Shown here one piece after another: positions 20,620 to 20,781 of a DNA stretch of 20,781 nucleotides. Under the pieces are notes generated by a model, which did no database searches, was not told the DNA's origin, and saw nothing but the letters and a program-made list of their open reading frames with translations. This DNA comes from Limnoglobus sp. (GTDB lineage: Bacteria; Planctomycetota; Planctomycetia; Gemmatales; Gemmataceae): positions 1-20,781 of the forward strand of contig JANXNT010001417.1 in NCBI GenBank assembly GCA_025353985.1. The letters run 5' to 3'. The position numbers and the translations under genes are program-made. The number at the start of each line of letters is the position of its first letter. The first letter of the stretch is position 1.

Positions 20620-20781
20620 AATTCGAAGTGTAACCAAATTTCAGCGAAGTGCGGAAGGCCGACTGCACGATTCGTTTGGTCGCATCTCGAAGACTCGCCA
20701 CAACTCTCTCGCTATCGCGTTTTGAAGTTGCGCTAAACTGTCAATGACCTTCAAATGCAGCGGTTTCACGCACAAACACGC

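Noticed and set aside
20739..20744. TTGACA on the minus strand as a -35 box for the phosphatase operon
   Set aside because: No acceptable -10 hexamer at 16-18 bp spacing, so the match alone is not enough to call a promoter.
1..20781. tRNA, rRNA, integrase or insertion-sequence transposase genes
   Set aside because: None was seen on either strand; the terminase is the only clearly phage-type protein.

Overview
The window looks like chromosomal DNA of a planctomycete, most likely from the Gemmataceae. The grounds are a GC-rich background, a secreted single-CxxCH protein of planctomycete style, several conserved-looking genes that match no widespread family I know, and short dispersed repeats (heptanucleotide repeats and a 120-bp palindromic element) of the kind common in these genomes. 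Most starts have a clear Shine-Dalgarno sequence, and several start calls below rest on it.

Layout. 1-3480 (+): a tightly overlapping surface-glycan operon with the end of a FAD-dependent oxidoreductase, a NodB-type polysaccharide deacetylase and an ArnT/GT39-like membrane glycosyltransferase. 3548-6098: a divergent pair, a DUF3748 (YidR-like) beta-propeller protein (-) and an MFS transporter resembling hexuronate permeases (+). 6128-7984 (-): two unrecognised genes, the upstream one a single-pass membrane protein. 8215-8775 (+): a lipoprotein with a strong terminator, followed by about 600 bp of structured non-coding DNA. 9434-10393 (+): a three-histidine-box fatty acid desaturase that seems to start at ATT. 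10394-10879: a terminator and a 120-bp palindromic repeat element. 10880-12191 (+): a DUF4258 protein and a c-type-cytochrome-like exported protein. 12196-13143 (-): a UDP-glucuronate decarboxylase-like epimerase with a TTG start. 13279-14128 (-): a zinc-ribbon protein and a Cys/Trp-rich protein, closed by a strong terminator.

14129-15907 is the most foreign part. Two sampled lines inside the Panacea gene are about 45% GC and one inside its partner gene about 47%, against more than 60% in neighbouring genes. It carries a Panacea-domain antitoxin gene and, 10 bp downstream, a coiled-coil/two-transmembrane partner that would be the toxin but is interrupted by an in-frame TAA at codon 20. Beyond a divergent intergenic region, 15908-18606 (+) holds an intact phage-type large terminase with no other virion genes in view, a block of heptanucleotide repeats in both orientations, and an ABC-type ATPase whose partner GNAT acetyltransferase domain lies in the -1 frame. 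The two halves meet exactly at a run of nine A residues. The pair corresponds to the known ATPase-acetyltransferase fusion family COG2401, so this is either programmed or transcriptional frameshifting or a fresh indel.

18620-20619 (-) is an ATGA-coupled operon of a membrane-anchored cysteine phosphatase and a DPM1/ArnC-type polyprenyl-phosphate glycosyltransferase.

The strongest candidates for something new are the A9 frameshift junction, the terminase/ATPase-GNAT cassette that contains it, and the Panacea operon with the apparently broken membrane partner. All function calls come from reading motifs by eye; no database search was run.
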